Part shown: piece after piece, positions 1 to 6,513 of the stretch
Layout: each line of letters opens with the position of its first letter
How positions within the stretch are numbered: the stretch's first letter is position 1
Source: 2-12-FULL-40-12 sp964518135
GTDB lineage: Bacteria; Patescibacteriota; Minisyncoccia; Minisyncoccales; 2-12-FULL-40-12
DNA length: 12,630 bases
Reading direction: 5' to 3'
Assembly (NCBI GenBank): GCA_964518135.1
Contig: CAZFEY010000021.1
Location: 1 to 12,630, forward strand
Translations under genes and position numbers: made by a program
The notes under the pieces: model-generated
Seen by the model: the letters and a program-made list of their open reading frames with translations, nothing else
What the model was told of the DNA's origin: nothing
Database searches by the model: none

Positions 1-1463
1 AAATTTTTCAAGAAGTTGTTTTTGCAGAAAATATAATTTTGGTAATAGACAATTTACATAATTATATTGGAGATGTTTCTGCGCAAAGATTAGGAGCGGC
101 TGAAATATCAGGACTTATTTCTTCTTATCTGGATTCGCCAGGATTCAAATTGATTGGCATTACTACTTACGATGGTCTTCATTCGCACATTGAAAGAAAT
201 TCTCAATTATTGTCCCTTTTTGAAAAGGTAGAGGTAGTTGAGATTTCAGAGGAAGAAACAATCAAGATTATTCAAGACAGAGCTTTGCAGCTGGAAAATA
301 AATACAAAATTTTGATTCCTTGGCAATCAATAAGAGATACCGTTACTTTGTCGGCAAAGTATATTGTGAATCTTCCTTTTCCAGAGAAAGCAATGGGATT
401 AATAGACGAAGCCGCTATTGCTACTGCTCAAAAGAGAAAAAAGGTAGTTTTACCATCAACGCTCGCAGAATTAATTACTAGCAAAACCCAGATACCGGTC
501 GGCGAAATTAAGGAAGAGGAGAAAGAAACCCTGTTGAATTTAGAGAGTCTTATTCATCAAAGAATTATTAATCAGGAGGAAGCGGTAGTGAACATTGCTA
601 AGGCGATGAGAAGGGCTAGGACAGAAATCACAATTAGAAAGGGTCCGATGGGAGCATTCCTGTTTCTGGGCCCGACTGGAGTAGGCAAAACCGAAACCGC
701 AAAAGCATTAGCCGAAATTTATTTCGGTTCAGAGAATAAAATGATTAGATTGGATATGTCGGAATTTCAGGCAATCAAAGATATCTCAAGAATTATTGGA
801 TCTACTGAAGAAAACGGCTTACTGACAACACCAGTAAGAGAAGATCCTTTTTCCGTAGTGTTGCTGGATGAGTTTGAAAAGGCGCATCCCAACATTGTCA
901 ATTTATTTTTGCAGGTTTTTGACGAAGGTCATTTAACGGATGGCTTGGGTAGAAAAGTAAGCTTCTTAAATACTATTATTATTGCTACTTCCAATGCTGG
1001 CTATCAAATAATTCTGAAAGTATTAAAAGAGTTAACAGAGGCGGGTTCGTTTGAAACCGAGAAGCCAGTAGGAAGGACCAAAGAAGTTTGGGATGTGGTA
1101 GAGAAAAGGCTTTTGGATTATATCTTTGATAATGGAATCTTTAGACCGGAACTAGTTAACAGATTTGATGATTTGGTTATATTTAAACCTTTAACCAAAG
1201 GAAATCTTTTAGATATAGCCGGGCTAATGCTCAAAAAACTTCAGAAAAACCTAAAAGAGAAAGATATTGATTTAGTAATCACAGAGTCACTAAAAGAAAA
1301 AGTAGTGGAATTGGGTTACGATCCTGTTTTTGGCGCAAGAGAAATGAGAAGGGTGATCCAGGATAAGGTGGAAAACTTAATTGCCACAGCTATGCTATCT
1401 AATAAGATACAAAAAGGAGATAAGATCGAAATAGACAAAGAGCTCAATTTAACAATTAATTAA
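1..1463 (+). CDS. Clp/Hsp100 AAA+ ATPase, 5'-truncated, degenerate
   Basis: C-terminal part of a two-domain Clp (ClpA/B/C-type) unfoldase; the frame is open to the left edge from base 3, so the N-terminus is missing. It enters at the D1 Walker B strand (ILVIDN, 33-53), followed by D1 sensor 1 (GITT) and the D1 small domain (LIDEA). No coiled-coil M-domain is visible between D1 and D2. D2 has Walker A GPTGVGKT (669-692), Walker B VVLLDE (855-872), sensor 1 (ATSNAG), a candidate arginine finger in NRFD (Arg at 1161-1163) and sensor 2 GAREMRR (1332-1352). Oddities: the D1 Walker B Glu is Asn (51-53), the paired D1 arginines before Phe are Ser-Leu (213-218), and the D2 GYVG pore loop is missing, with a gap of about six residues at 801-818. 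No IGF/IGL ClpP-docking loop is apparent. Family placement is firm. Inference: D1 binds nucleotide or only scaffolds, D2 works, and it probably acts without ClpP. The next gene starts 26 bases downstream. Confidence 0.9.
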   Translation, partial: IFQEVVFAENIILVIDNLHNYIGDVSAQRLGAAEISGLISSYLDSPGFKLIGITTYDGLHSHIERNSQLLSLFEKVEVVEISEEETIKIIQDRALQLENKYKILIPWQSIRDTVTLSAKYIVNLPFPEKAMGLIDEAAIATAQKRKKVVLPSTLAELITSKTQIPVGEIKEEEKETLLNLESLIHQRIINQEEAVVNIAKAMRRARTEITIRKGPMGAFLFLGPTGVGKTETAKALAEIYFGSENKMIRLDMSEFQAIKDISRIIGSTEENGLLTTPVREDPFSVVLLDEFEKAHPNIVNLFLQVFDEGHLTDGLGRKVSFLNTIIIATSNAGYQIILKVLKELTEAGSFETEKPVGRTKEVWDVVEKRLLDYIFDNGIFRPELVNRFDDLVIFKPLTKGNLLDIAGLMLKKLQKNLKEKDIDLVITESLKEKVVELGYDPVFGAREMRRVIQDKVENLIATAMLSNKIQKGDKIEIDKELNLTIN

Positions 1464-1489
1464 ATTAACAAAGTTGATTTATAAAAGAT

Positions 1490-2533
1490 ATGACAGACGA
1501 AACGCAGCAAATATTGTCTGATACGTCGCTTTCTAAGCAAACAGATAATCTTTTCCGAAAACCCAAAAAAACCACAATTATTATTTTTGTTACGATAGCT
1601 ATTCTGTTGATTGGAAGCACAACGGTTTTAGCTACAAAGTTATGGGATCCTGTTTGGAGTCCATTTAGGATAGAGCCAGAAAGGGTTATGGCTACAATGG
1701 TAGAAAAAATGAAGACAATCAAGACGATAAGTTCTAATATCAATATATTTATAGAGAACCAAGAGAAGAATTCTTTATCCGCCGATATCAAGGTCGATAG
1801 CGACGGGAGAGAGGGCACAAATAAACAATCTTTAACTTTTACAGTCTCTATTGAGCAGAAGAATAATTCTGTATCTATTTCTGGCGAAAGCCTTATCATT
1901 GGAGAAGATGGATATATAAGAATTAATGATATTCCATTGATGTTGTCTTCTTTCCTCGGGCCGATTCAGGGGCAATGGTTCAAGTATAGTCAGGATGCGG
2001 ACGTAAATGATTCTAATAAAAAAAGTTTTGAGCAGTTACAAAAGATCTTTGGAGATAGTCAGTGGTATATCGTAGAGAAAGCGCTTTCAGATGAGGCAGT
2101 TAATGGCGTTAAGACCTATCACTATTTAACATCGCTTAACCAGCAAGCAATTGAAAATTCGTTTGCGGATTTTCTTAAAGAATATCAGGGAGAAATTTCG
2201 AATAATTCACCGTTGGAACAAGTTGACTTTCAAGAAATTTCTTCATCTATAATGGACGATATTTTAAAACAGGCGGGAGATATAAAAGCTGAAGTTTGGA
2301 TAGGCAAGAAAGATTTTTATTTATATAAAATCAGAACAGAAAAAGTGCTTAATCTTGGTTCTTTAAACTTTCCAGGTAGAAATATAGCCGATTTAGATAT
2401 TGAAATCAATTTCTCTCGATTTAATGAAGAGTTCACGATTGAATCTCCAAATAATTTCAAAGATCTTCAAGAATTTTTAAAACAATATACTCCAACGCCA
2501 ACACCAAGACCAAAGGCAGTTCCTGAATTATAA
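1490..2533 (+). CDS. Single-pass membrane-anchored protein of unknown function
   Basis: 347 residues, not assigned to a named family. Residues 1-27 are polar and end in a basic patch (RKPKK). A hydrophobic helix at about 28-49 follows with no lipobox cysteine or clear cleavage site, so the topology should be N-in with a large exported domain. That domain (about 60-325) opens with an amphipathic stretch rich in Met/Lys (ERVMATMVEKMK) and continues as alternating polar/hydrophobic strands with few cysteines. This pattern recalls LolA/LppX-like beta-sheet carriers, but that is only an impression. The C-terminus is a Pro/Thr tail (TPTPTPRPKAVPEL), typical of a flexible surface or wall-proximal segment. 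ATG 1490 is chosen because the topology is complete from there; there is no good Shine-Dalgarno. It lies 26 bases after the Clp gene and ahead of a strong terminator, so the two are probably co-transcribed. Confidence 0.8.
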   Translation: MTDETQQILSDTSLSKQTDNLFRKPKKTTIIIFVTIAILLIGSTTVLATKLWDPVWSPFRIEPERVMATMVEKMKTIKTISSNINIFIENQEKNSLSADIKVDSDGREGTNKQSLTFTVSIEQKNNSVSISGESLIIGEDGYIRINDIPLMLSSFLGPIQGQWFKYSQDADVNDSNKKSFEQLQKIFGDSQWYIVEKALSDEAVNGVKTYHYLTSLNQQAIENSFADFLKEYQGEISNNSPLEQVDFQEISSSIMDDILKQAGDIKAEVWIGKKDFYLYKIRTEKVLNLGSLNFPGRNIADLDIEINFSRFNEEFTIESPNNFKDLQEFLKQYTPTPTPRPKAVPEL

Positions 2534-2613
2534 ATTATTCAATAGTGACTTAAAGCAAATGATCGTAAATGATAACAGATAAATAAGGTAATAGGAGAAA
2601 AAACAATACTAAG

Positions 2614-2651
2614 ACCGAGCGTGGAATTTTACGCTCGGTTTTTTATTTTTT
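2614..2651 (+). terminator. Intrinsic terminator after the clp-like/membrane-protein unit
   Basis: Perfect 9-bp stem (ACCGAGCGT 2614-2622 with ACGCTCGGT 2631-2639), 8-base loop, then a T-rich tract TTTTTTATTTTTT running to 2651 (one A at 2645). It should end transcription about 80 bases after the 347-residue gene and insulate the division operon. Confidence 0.9.
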
Positions 2652-2752
2652 GAGAGTAGCGAGGAAAACATTCATTTTTAATATAAGCCGATTGTTAATA
2701 AGCTGTGCAAAAAGCCTTATTTCAGCTTTATTTTTAATTGTGGTTTATTCTG

Positions 2753-2781
2753 TTGACCTGTGTTTTTGCGTAGGGTAAAGT
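2753..2781 (+). promoter_or_regulatory. Sigma70-like promoter for the mraZ operon
   Basis: TTGACC (2753-2758, 5 of 6 to TTGACA), 17-base spacer, TAAAGT (2776-2781, 4 of 6 to TATAAT). Predicted transcript start near 2788, giving a leader of about 150 bases that begins at the MraZ-like boxes. A perfect TATAAT at 2873-2878 is a rival -10 but has no matching -35. Confidence 0.55.
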
Positions 2782-2790
2782 GATGATAGA

Positions 2791-2835
2791 TGGGTAATTG
2801 TGGATAACTATGGGAAAACGGTTATTTTCTGGGGA
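2791..2835 (+). promoter_or_regulatory. Tandem MraZ-box operator
   Basis: TGGGT (2791), TGGAT (2801) and TGGGA (2811) begin exactly 10 bases apart, each followed by a 5-base spacer; GGGGA at 2831 keeps the phase, with one degenerate step at 2821. This is the arrangement of the E. coli MraZ operator (TGGGN direct repeats with 5-base spacers). The position directly before mraZ and directly after the predicted -10 fits autoregulation by the ring-shaped MraZ oligomer. The pattern is seen; the binding is inferred. Confidence 0.75.
2799..2807 (-). promoter_or_regulatory. Perfect DnaA box overlapping an MraZ box
   Basis: TGTGGATAA on the + strand is the exact reverse complement of the strong DnaA box TTATCCACA. 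It covers all of the middle MraZ-like box (TGGAT 2801-2805), so DnaA and MraZ could not readily occupy it together. Weaker same-orientation look-alikes lie upstream at 2693-2701, 2704-2712 and 2739-2747. The match is observed; function is inferred. Confidence 0.55.
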
Positions 2836-2855
2836 AAACTTACTTTAGGTACGGA

Positions 2856-2923
2856 CGATGAAACCGAGCACATATAATTTTTATATTAAAAATCGACCAT
2901 TGTGTGTGCTCGGTATTTCATCG
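2856..2923 (+). promoter_or_regulatory. Long leader hairpin before mraZ
   Basis: CGATGAAA-CCGAGCACA (2856-2872) pairs with TGTGCTCGG-TA-TTTCATCG (2905-2923): 17 base pairs broken only by a 2-base TA bulge. The loop contains a second small hairpin (ATTTTTA 2877-2883 with TAAAAAT 2887-2893). No T-run follows, so it is not an intrinsic terminator. It ends 17 bases before the mraZ ATG and could control translation or mRNA stability. As DNA it is also a large inverted repeat with TATAAT (2873-2878) at the base of its loop. Confidence 0.65.
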
Positions 2924-2940
2924 ATTAAAATTGATTTAAT

Positions 2941-3372
2941 ATGTTCATAGGAGAATATTCATACTCAATTGACGATAAAAAAAGATTGGCAGTCCCGCAA
3001 AGATTAAGAAAACAATTAGGAAAGAAAGCGGTTATTACCAAGGGATTGGATCAGTGTTTATTTCTTTTTCCAGTAGAACAATGGAAAATCTTGGCTAAGA
3101 AATTAAGCCAATTGCCATTATCACAATCTGATGCTAGGGGATTTGGAAGAATGACTTTGGCTGGGGCAATGGAAGTAAATATAGATAGCCTTGGGAGAAT
3201 ATTAGTCCCTGATTATTTGAAAGACTATGCTTTCCTAAGTAAGAAAGTGATAATTGCCGGAGTTTATAATCGTATCGAGATTTGGGACGAGGCGAAATGG
3301 AAAGAGTATAGAGACAAAACAGAAAAAGAGGTAGGGGATATAGCAGAAAGATTAAAAGAGCTCGGTATTTAA
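2941..3372 (+). CDS. mraZ: Transcriptional regulator MraZ
   Basis: 143 residues, the family's normal length. MraZ is a ring-forming DNA-binding protein of the AbrB-like swapped-hairpin fold that binds repeats before its own operon and tunes division and cell-wall genes. Two tandem half-domains are visible. The first has MFIGEYSYSIDDKKRLAVP near the N-terminus, where the usual DxKGR is DDKKR (Gly replaced by Lys). The second has a standard DSLGRILVP near residue 80, followed by GVYNRIEIWD. DAR and the C-terminal helix ending ELGI are also typical. The start ATG is fixed by the conserved MF-GEY N-terminus; there is no Shine-Dalgarno. It is followed after one base by rsmH, so translation is probably coupled. 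Upstream phased boxes support autoregulation. Confidence 0.97.
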   Translation: MFIGEYSYSIDDKKRLAVPQRLRKQLGKKAVITKGLDQCLFLFPVEQWKILAKKLSQLPLSQSDARGFGRMTLAGAMEVNIDSLGRILVPDYLKDYAFLSKKVIIAGVYNRIEIWDEAKWKEYRDKTEKEVGDIAERLKELGI

Positions 3373-3373
3373 A

Positions 3374-4258
3374 ATGGTGCACATTCCAGTATTGCAAAAA
3401 GAGGTTTTAGATCTTTTAAATCCAAAGCCAAATGAAAATTGCGTAGATTGCACCGTAAATGGAGGAGGTCACGCGGTATTAATTCTGGAAAGAATAAGTC
3501 CAAATGGAAAATTGCTAGGGATAGATTGGAGCCCAGATGCAATCCAAAACTGCAAAATAACAACTGAGAAGTTTGGGCCAAGAATTATTCTTGCTTGTAA
3601 AAATTTTTCAAATATAGATAAGGTTGTTGAGAAAGAAAAATTTGGGCCAGTGAGTATTATTCTATTTGATCTAGGTTTCTCTTCTTGGCAAGTAGAAGAT
3701 GGTGGTAAGGGTTTTTCTTTCTTGAGAGATGAACCGCTAGATATGAGATATAGTCCTGAAAATAACTTAACAGCGCGCGAAATAGTAAATAATTACTTAG
3801 AATCAGAGTTGCAGGGAATTTTAGAAGATTATGGTCAAGAACGTTTTGCAAAGAAAATTGCCAAGGGCATTATCGGGGCAAGAGAAAAACAGCCCATCAA
3901 AACCACTTTCCAGCTCGTAGATATTATAAAGAGAGCCGTGCCAAGTAATTATCAGCGGCAAAAAATCCATTTTGGCACTAGGACGTTTCAGGCGATAAGG
4001 ATAGCTGTGAATAATGAACTAGATAATTTGAAAATAGCTTTACCCAAAGCATTAGATATCTTGAGTAGTGGAGGAAGGATAGCAATAATATCTTTCCACT
4101 CGTTAGAGGACAAAATAGTAAAGGAATTTTTTAAAGATAGTAAAAGTAAAAATAATATTGAGTTGTTAAATAGAAAACCAATCCAAGCATCTTTTAACGA
4201 GATTCACGATAATAAGCGTGCAAGGTCGGCAAAATTAAGAGTAGCAATTAAGAAATAA
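3374..4258 (+). CDS. rsmH: 16S rRNA (cytosine1402-N4)-methyltransferase RsmH
   Basis: 294 residues (E. coli about 313). It transfers a methyl group from S-adenosylmethionine to N4 of C1402 in the 16S rRNA decoding centre. Seen: the HIPVL start, the SAM-binding glycine motif (VDCTVNGGGH, residues 24-33), FDLGFSS followed by GKGFSF and PLDMRY, the GTRTFQAIRIAVN block (from residue 201) and ISFHSLEDK (about 239-247), all family hallmarks in the right order. The start lies one base after the mraZ stop (TAA A ATG) with no independent Shine-Dalgarno, suggesting coupling. mraZ-rsmH is the usual head of the dcw cluster. No catalytic residue appears to be lost. Confidence 0.97.
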   Translation: MVHIPVLQKEVLDLLNPKPNENCVDCTVNGGGHAVLILERISPNGKLLGIDWSPDAIQNCKITTEKFGPRIILACKNFSNIDKVVEKEKFGPVSIILFDLGFSSWQVEDGGKGFSFLRDEPLDMRYSPENNLTAREIVNNYLESELQGILEDYGQERFAKKIAKGIIGAREKQPIKTTFQLVDIIKRAVPSNYQRQKIHFGTRTFQAIRIAVNNELDNLKIALPKALDILSSGGRIAIISFHSLEDKIVKEFFKDSKSKNNIELLNRKPIQASFNEIHDNKRARSAKLRVAIKK

Positions 4259-4269
4259 CCATTTAGTTG

Positions 4270-4285
4270 TTCCGCCGAGGCGGAA
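4270..4285. repeat. Short GC-rich palindrome between rsmH and ftsL
   Basis: TTCCGC-CGAG-GCGGAA is a perfect palindrome standing out from AT-rich surroundings in the 56-base gap. There is no T-run on the + strand, so it is not a standard terminator. It may be one copy of a dispersed REP-like element or an mRNA processing hairpin. I found no second copy in this window. Confidence 0.5.
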
Positions 4286-4314
4286 AGAAAAGATAATAAT
4301 TAATAGCATTAAGT

Positions 4315-4626
4315 ATGAAAACATTGGTATTATTGTCTAGCTGGTCTTATTCTAAAATCTTTTGGTCGATTGTAATAATTTTCTTATTGGCTTTGTGTGT
4401 TTTATCTGTTATTCAGGTTGGCTTTATGACAAAGGGAGTGTATTCTATTCGTGATCATCAAAATAAAATTAGCGAGTTATCCAAAGAGAATAGATTATTA
4501 GCGATCAATTTTTCCAAATCCAACTCTTTAGCTTACTTTAAGGGTCTTATATCTGATTTAAATCTTGAAAGATCGGATAAAGTAGAATATATACAAATCT
4601 TAGGAGGGCAGGCTATTGCAAGGTAA
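4315..4626 (+). CDS. ftsL: FtsL/DivIC-like division protein
   Basis: 103 residues with a short N-terminal cytoplasmic stretch, one membrane helix (about 16-37) and then a heptad-rich polar segment (about 42-75, IRDHQNKISELSKENRLLA) likely to form a coiled coil, ending in a short C-terminal region (VEYIQILGG). This is the layout of FtsL/DivIC septum proteins, which pair with each other and with FtsQ/DivIB to activate the FtsW-FtsI septal synthase. Sequence conservation in this family is minimal, so the call rests on architecture plus its place between rsmH and ftsI, where ftsL normally lies. DivIC-type identity cannot be excluded. The start has no clear Shine-Dalgarno. Confidence 0.8.
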   Translation: MKTLVLLSSWSYSKIFWSIVIIFLLALCVLSVIQVGFMTKGVYSIRDHQNKISELSKENRLLAINFSKSNSLAYFKGLISDLNLERSDKVEYIQILGGQAIAR

Positions 4627-4680
4627 AAATATTACGGTTATCATGTGTAATAATTAACGATTAGCGAATTAGCCTGCCTA

Positions 4681-6399
4681 ATGAAAAATTGGCGTACTAA
4701 CTTTGTATTAATTGTTTTTATCATATTAGGAGCGGTCATTATGACTAGGCTCTTTTTTATTCAGGTTGTTGAGGGTGATCGTTGGAAGGCTTTGGCTCAG
4801 GGACAACAGAAATTCTTTTCGCAAGTTGAAGGTAATAGGGGTGAAATTTTACTTGAAGATTCTAGCCTTCAAGGAGGTTATTTATCGCTAGCCACAAATA
4901 AAGAATGGGAATTCGTATATATTTCCCCCAAAGAAATTCTTGATTATCCAGAAAGAATTGAAGAAATTACAGAGATTTTGAGTAATACCTTAGATATCAA
5001 TAAAGATATTATTGTAGAAAAAATACAAAAAACAGATAGCGATTTCGAACTTATCAAAAGAAAATTAAATCAAGAAGAGATAGAAGTTTTTCGCACAATA
5101 GGATTGCCCGGTGTTCATGTGGCAACAGAAGATGTGAGGTATTACCCCAGAGAAAAATTCTCATCGCAGCTGGTTGGTTTTATGGGTGGAGAAGGAACAG
5201 GGCAATATGGGGTAGAAGGTTACTACGACGATATTTTAAAAGGCAAAGAAGGATTCCAAATAAGTGAAAGAAGCGTGAAAGGATTCTTGAGAATGCTACA
5301 AACTACATTTGAAGAAGGTTATGATGTTGTTTTAACCATGGATTATAATATTCAGTCGGTAGCCGAACAGTTATTGCAAGAATATAAATCTAGGCTCGAA
5401 TTTTCTTCGGCTCAAATAATAGTGGGAAATCCTAATACAGGCGAAATAATAGCCATGGCAGAATTTCCGAACTTTGACCTGAATGAATACGCACAGGAAT
5501 CCAGCGCAGCCATTTTCCAAAATTCTGCCATTCAAAAAATATTTGAACCAGGATCCGTATTTAAGCCCATTACGATGTCTATGGCTTTGGATATGCAAAA
5601 AGTAACGCCACAGACAAAATACGTTGATACAGGTCTTCTTAAAATAGGCGGCTATACTATCCAGAACTTTGCCCAGAAAACTTGGGGAGAGAGAACTATG
5701 ATTGAAGTCCTCGAGAAATCAATTAATACCGGTGCTGTTTTTGCCGAAAACCAGATTGGACATCAGAACTTTTTAAAATATGTTGAAAAATTTGGGTTTT
5801 TTGACAAGACCGGTATCGATCTTCAAGGGGAAATATCTTCATTAAATCCAAATCTTAAAAACGGACACGAAATTAATTTCGCTACAGCTTCTTTTGGTCA
5901 AGGAATAGAAATAACTCCAATCCAGCTTTTTCGCGGCATGTCCGTTATTGCCAATGGGGGAAAACTCATAAGGCCCTATGTAGTGTCGAAAATTATCCAA
6001 GATGGCAGGGTTAAAGAAATTATTCCAGAAGTGCTAAATCAATCTGTGATTTCGCAACAAGCCGCAAATCAATTGGCCACAATGATGGTTAATGTGGTTG
6101 AAAAAGGATATGGAAAAGAGGCTAAAATTCCCGGTTATTATATCGCAGGCAAAACTGGCACAGCCCAGGTTCCATGGTCTGCTATTGGGATTAACAAGGC
6201 CGGATATTCTGATCAGACAGTCCAGTCTTTTATAGGTTTTGCCCCAGCTTACCATCCTCGTTTTCTTATTTTAGTGAAATTAGATAATCCCAAAGCTCAA
6301 ACCGCAGAATATTCAGCAGCTCCAATATTTCACGATTTGGCAAAATACATAGTCGATTTATGGCAAATCCCGCCTGATTACGATGTAAATACAAAGTGA
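4681..6399 (+). CDS. ftsI: Class B penicillin-binding protein (FtsI/PBP3-like transpeptidase)
   Basis: 572 residues. Peptidoglycan D,D-transpeptidase that cross-links stem peptides outside the membrane, probably at the septum. Seen: a single membrane helix (about 8-30), a dimerisation/pedestal domain with RGEIL (53-57) and a GVEGYYDDIL segment, then the transpeptidase domain with all three active-site motifs: SVFK (catalytic Ser292, Lys295), SIN (347-349) and KTG (491-493). There are no C-terminal PASTA domains; the protein ends in a short PPDYDV tail. The gene follows ftsL by 54 bases in a standard dcw order, which favours FtsI (PBP3) over the elongation PBP2. No Shine-Dalgarno is seen before ATG 4681, but this start gives a complete membrane anchor. 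No terminator is evident downstream, so some transcription may continue into the next gene. Confidence 0.93.
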   Translation: MKNWRTNFVLIVFIILGAVIMTRLFFIQVVEGDRWKALAQGQQKFFSQVEGNRGEILLEDSSLQGGYLSLATNKEWEFVYISPKEILDYPERIEEITEILSNTLDINKDIIVEKIQKTDSDFELIKRKLNQEEIEVFRTIGLPGVHVATEDVRYYPREKFSSQLVGFMGGEGTGQYGVEGYYDDILKGKEGFQISERSVKGFLRMLQTTFEEGYDVVLTMDYNIQSVAEQLLQEYKSRLEFSSAQIIVGNPNTGEIIAMAEFPNFDLNEYAQESSAAIFQNSAIQKIFEPGSVFKPITMSMALDMQKVTPQTKYVDTGLLKIGGYTIQNFAQKTWGERTMIEVLEKSINTGAVFAENQIGHQNFLKYVEKFGFFDKTGIDLQGEISSLNPNLKNGHEINFATASFGQGIEITPIQLFRGMSVIANGGKLIRPYVVSKIIQDGRVKEIIPEVLNQSVISQQAANQLATMMVNVVEKGYGKEAKIPGYYIAGKTGTAQVPWSAIGINKAGYSDQTVQSFIGFAPAYHPRFLILVKLDNPKAQTAEYSAAPIFHDLAKYIVDLWQIPPDYDVNTK

Positions 6400-6400
6400 T

Positions 6401-6428
6401 TTGCATATTTTCTTTATCTTGTTATAAT
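6401..6428 (+). promoter_or_regulatory. Extended -10 promoter for the zinc-ribbon gene
   Basis: TGTTATAAT (6420-6428) is a perfect extended -10 (TGnTATAAT). A partial -35, TTGCAT (6401-6406), lies 16 bases upstream of the TATAAT. Predicted transcript start near 6435, giving a leader of roughly 80 bases. Confidence 0.65.
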
Positions 6429-6456
6429 TAAATCAGCATTTTTTGTTGATCTTAGG

Positions 6457-6483
6457 CTCATCATTCTAACAGAGGATGGTGAG
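6457..6483 (+). promoter_or_regulatory. Leader hairpin upstream of the zinc-ribbon gene
   Basis: CTCATCATT (6457-6465) pairs with GATGGTGAG (6475-6483): 9 pairs including two G-U, which argues for an RNA rather than a DNA element. There is a 9-base loop and no T-run. It ends 16 bases before the strong Shine-Dalgarno and may be a regulatory or stabilising element. Confidence 0.45.
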
Positions 6484-6499
6484 TAAATCATATTCCTAC

Positions 6500-6506
6500 G
6501 GAGGAG
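6500..6506 (+). promoter_or_regulatory. Strong Shine-Dalgarno of the zinc-ribbon gene
   Basis: GGAGGAG, 7 bases before ATG 6514. It is nearly ideal and fixes the start; most other genes in the window have none. Confidence 0.9.
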
Positions 6507-6513
6507 CATCTGT

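Larger units (their letters stand above)
2534..2940. other. Intergenic control region upstream of mraZ
   Basis: 407 bases without a convincing gene. In order it holds the terminator of the upstream unit, an AT-rich stretch with imperfect DnaA-like 9-mers (2693-2701 and 2704-2712, one mismatch each; 2739-2747, two), a promoter, 10-base-phased MraZ-like boxes, a perfect DnaA box and a long leader hairpin ending 17 bases before mraZ. Nothing recognisable was seen in 2534-2613. Confidence 0.7.

Noticed and set aside
1465..1899. Antisense 144-codon ORF, and other minus-strand ORFs across the window
   Set aside because: They lie opposite well-supported genes, have no motifs or start signals, and look like shadows of codon bias.
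2700..2735. AAGCTG/CAGCTT hairpin followed by TATTTTT as a terminator
   Set aside because: Only 6 bp with a long 17-base loop, and it comes just after a much stronger terminator.
2693..2807. Calling the mraZ upstream region a replication origin
   Set aside because: Only one DnaA box is perfect, the others have one or two mismatches, and dnaA/dnaN are not in the window; kept as a question rather than a call.
2810..2848. 12-codon ORF within the MraZ-box region
   Set aside because: Too short, no ribosome-binding site, and the bases are accounted for by the operator repeats.
2858..2950. 30-codon upstream ORF overlapping the mraZ start
   Set aside because: No Shine-Dalgarno, and its sequence is explained by the leader inverted repeat; no recognisable product.
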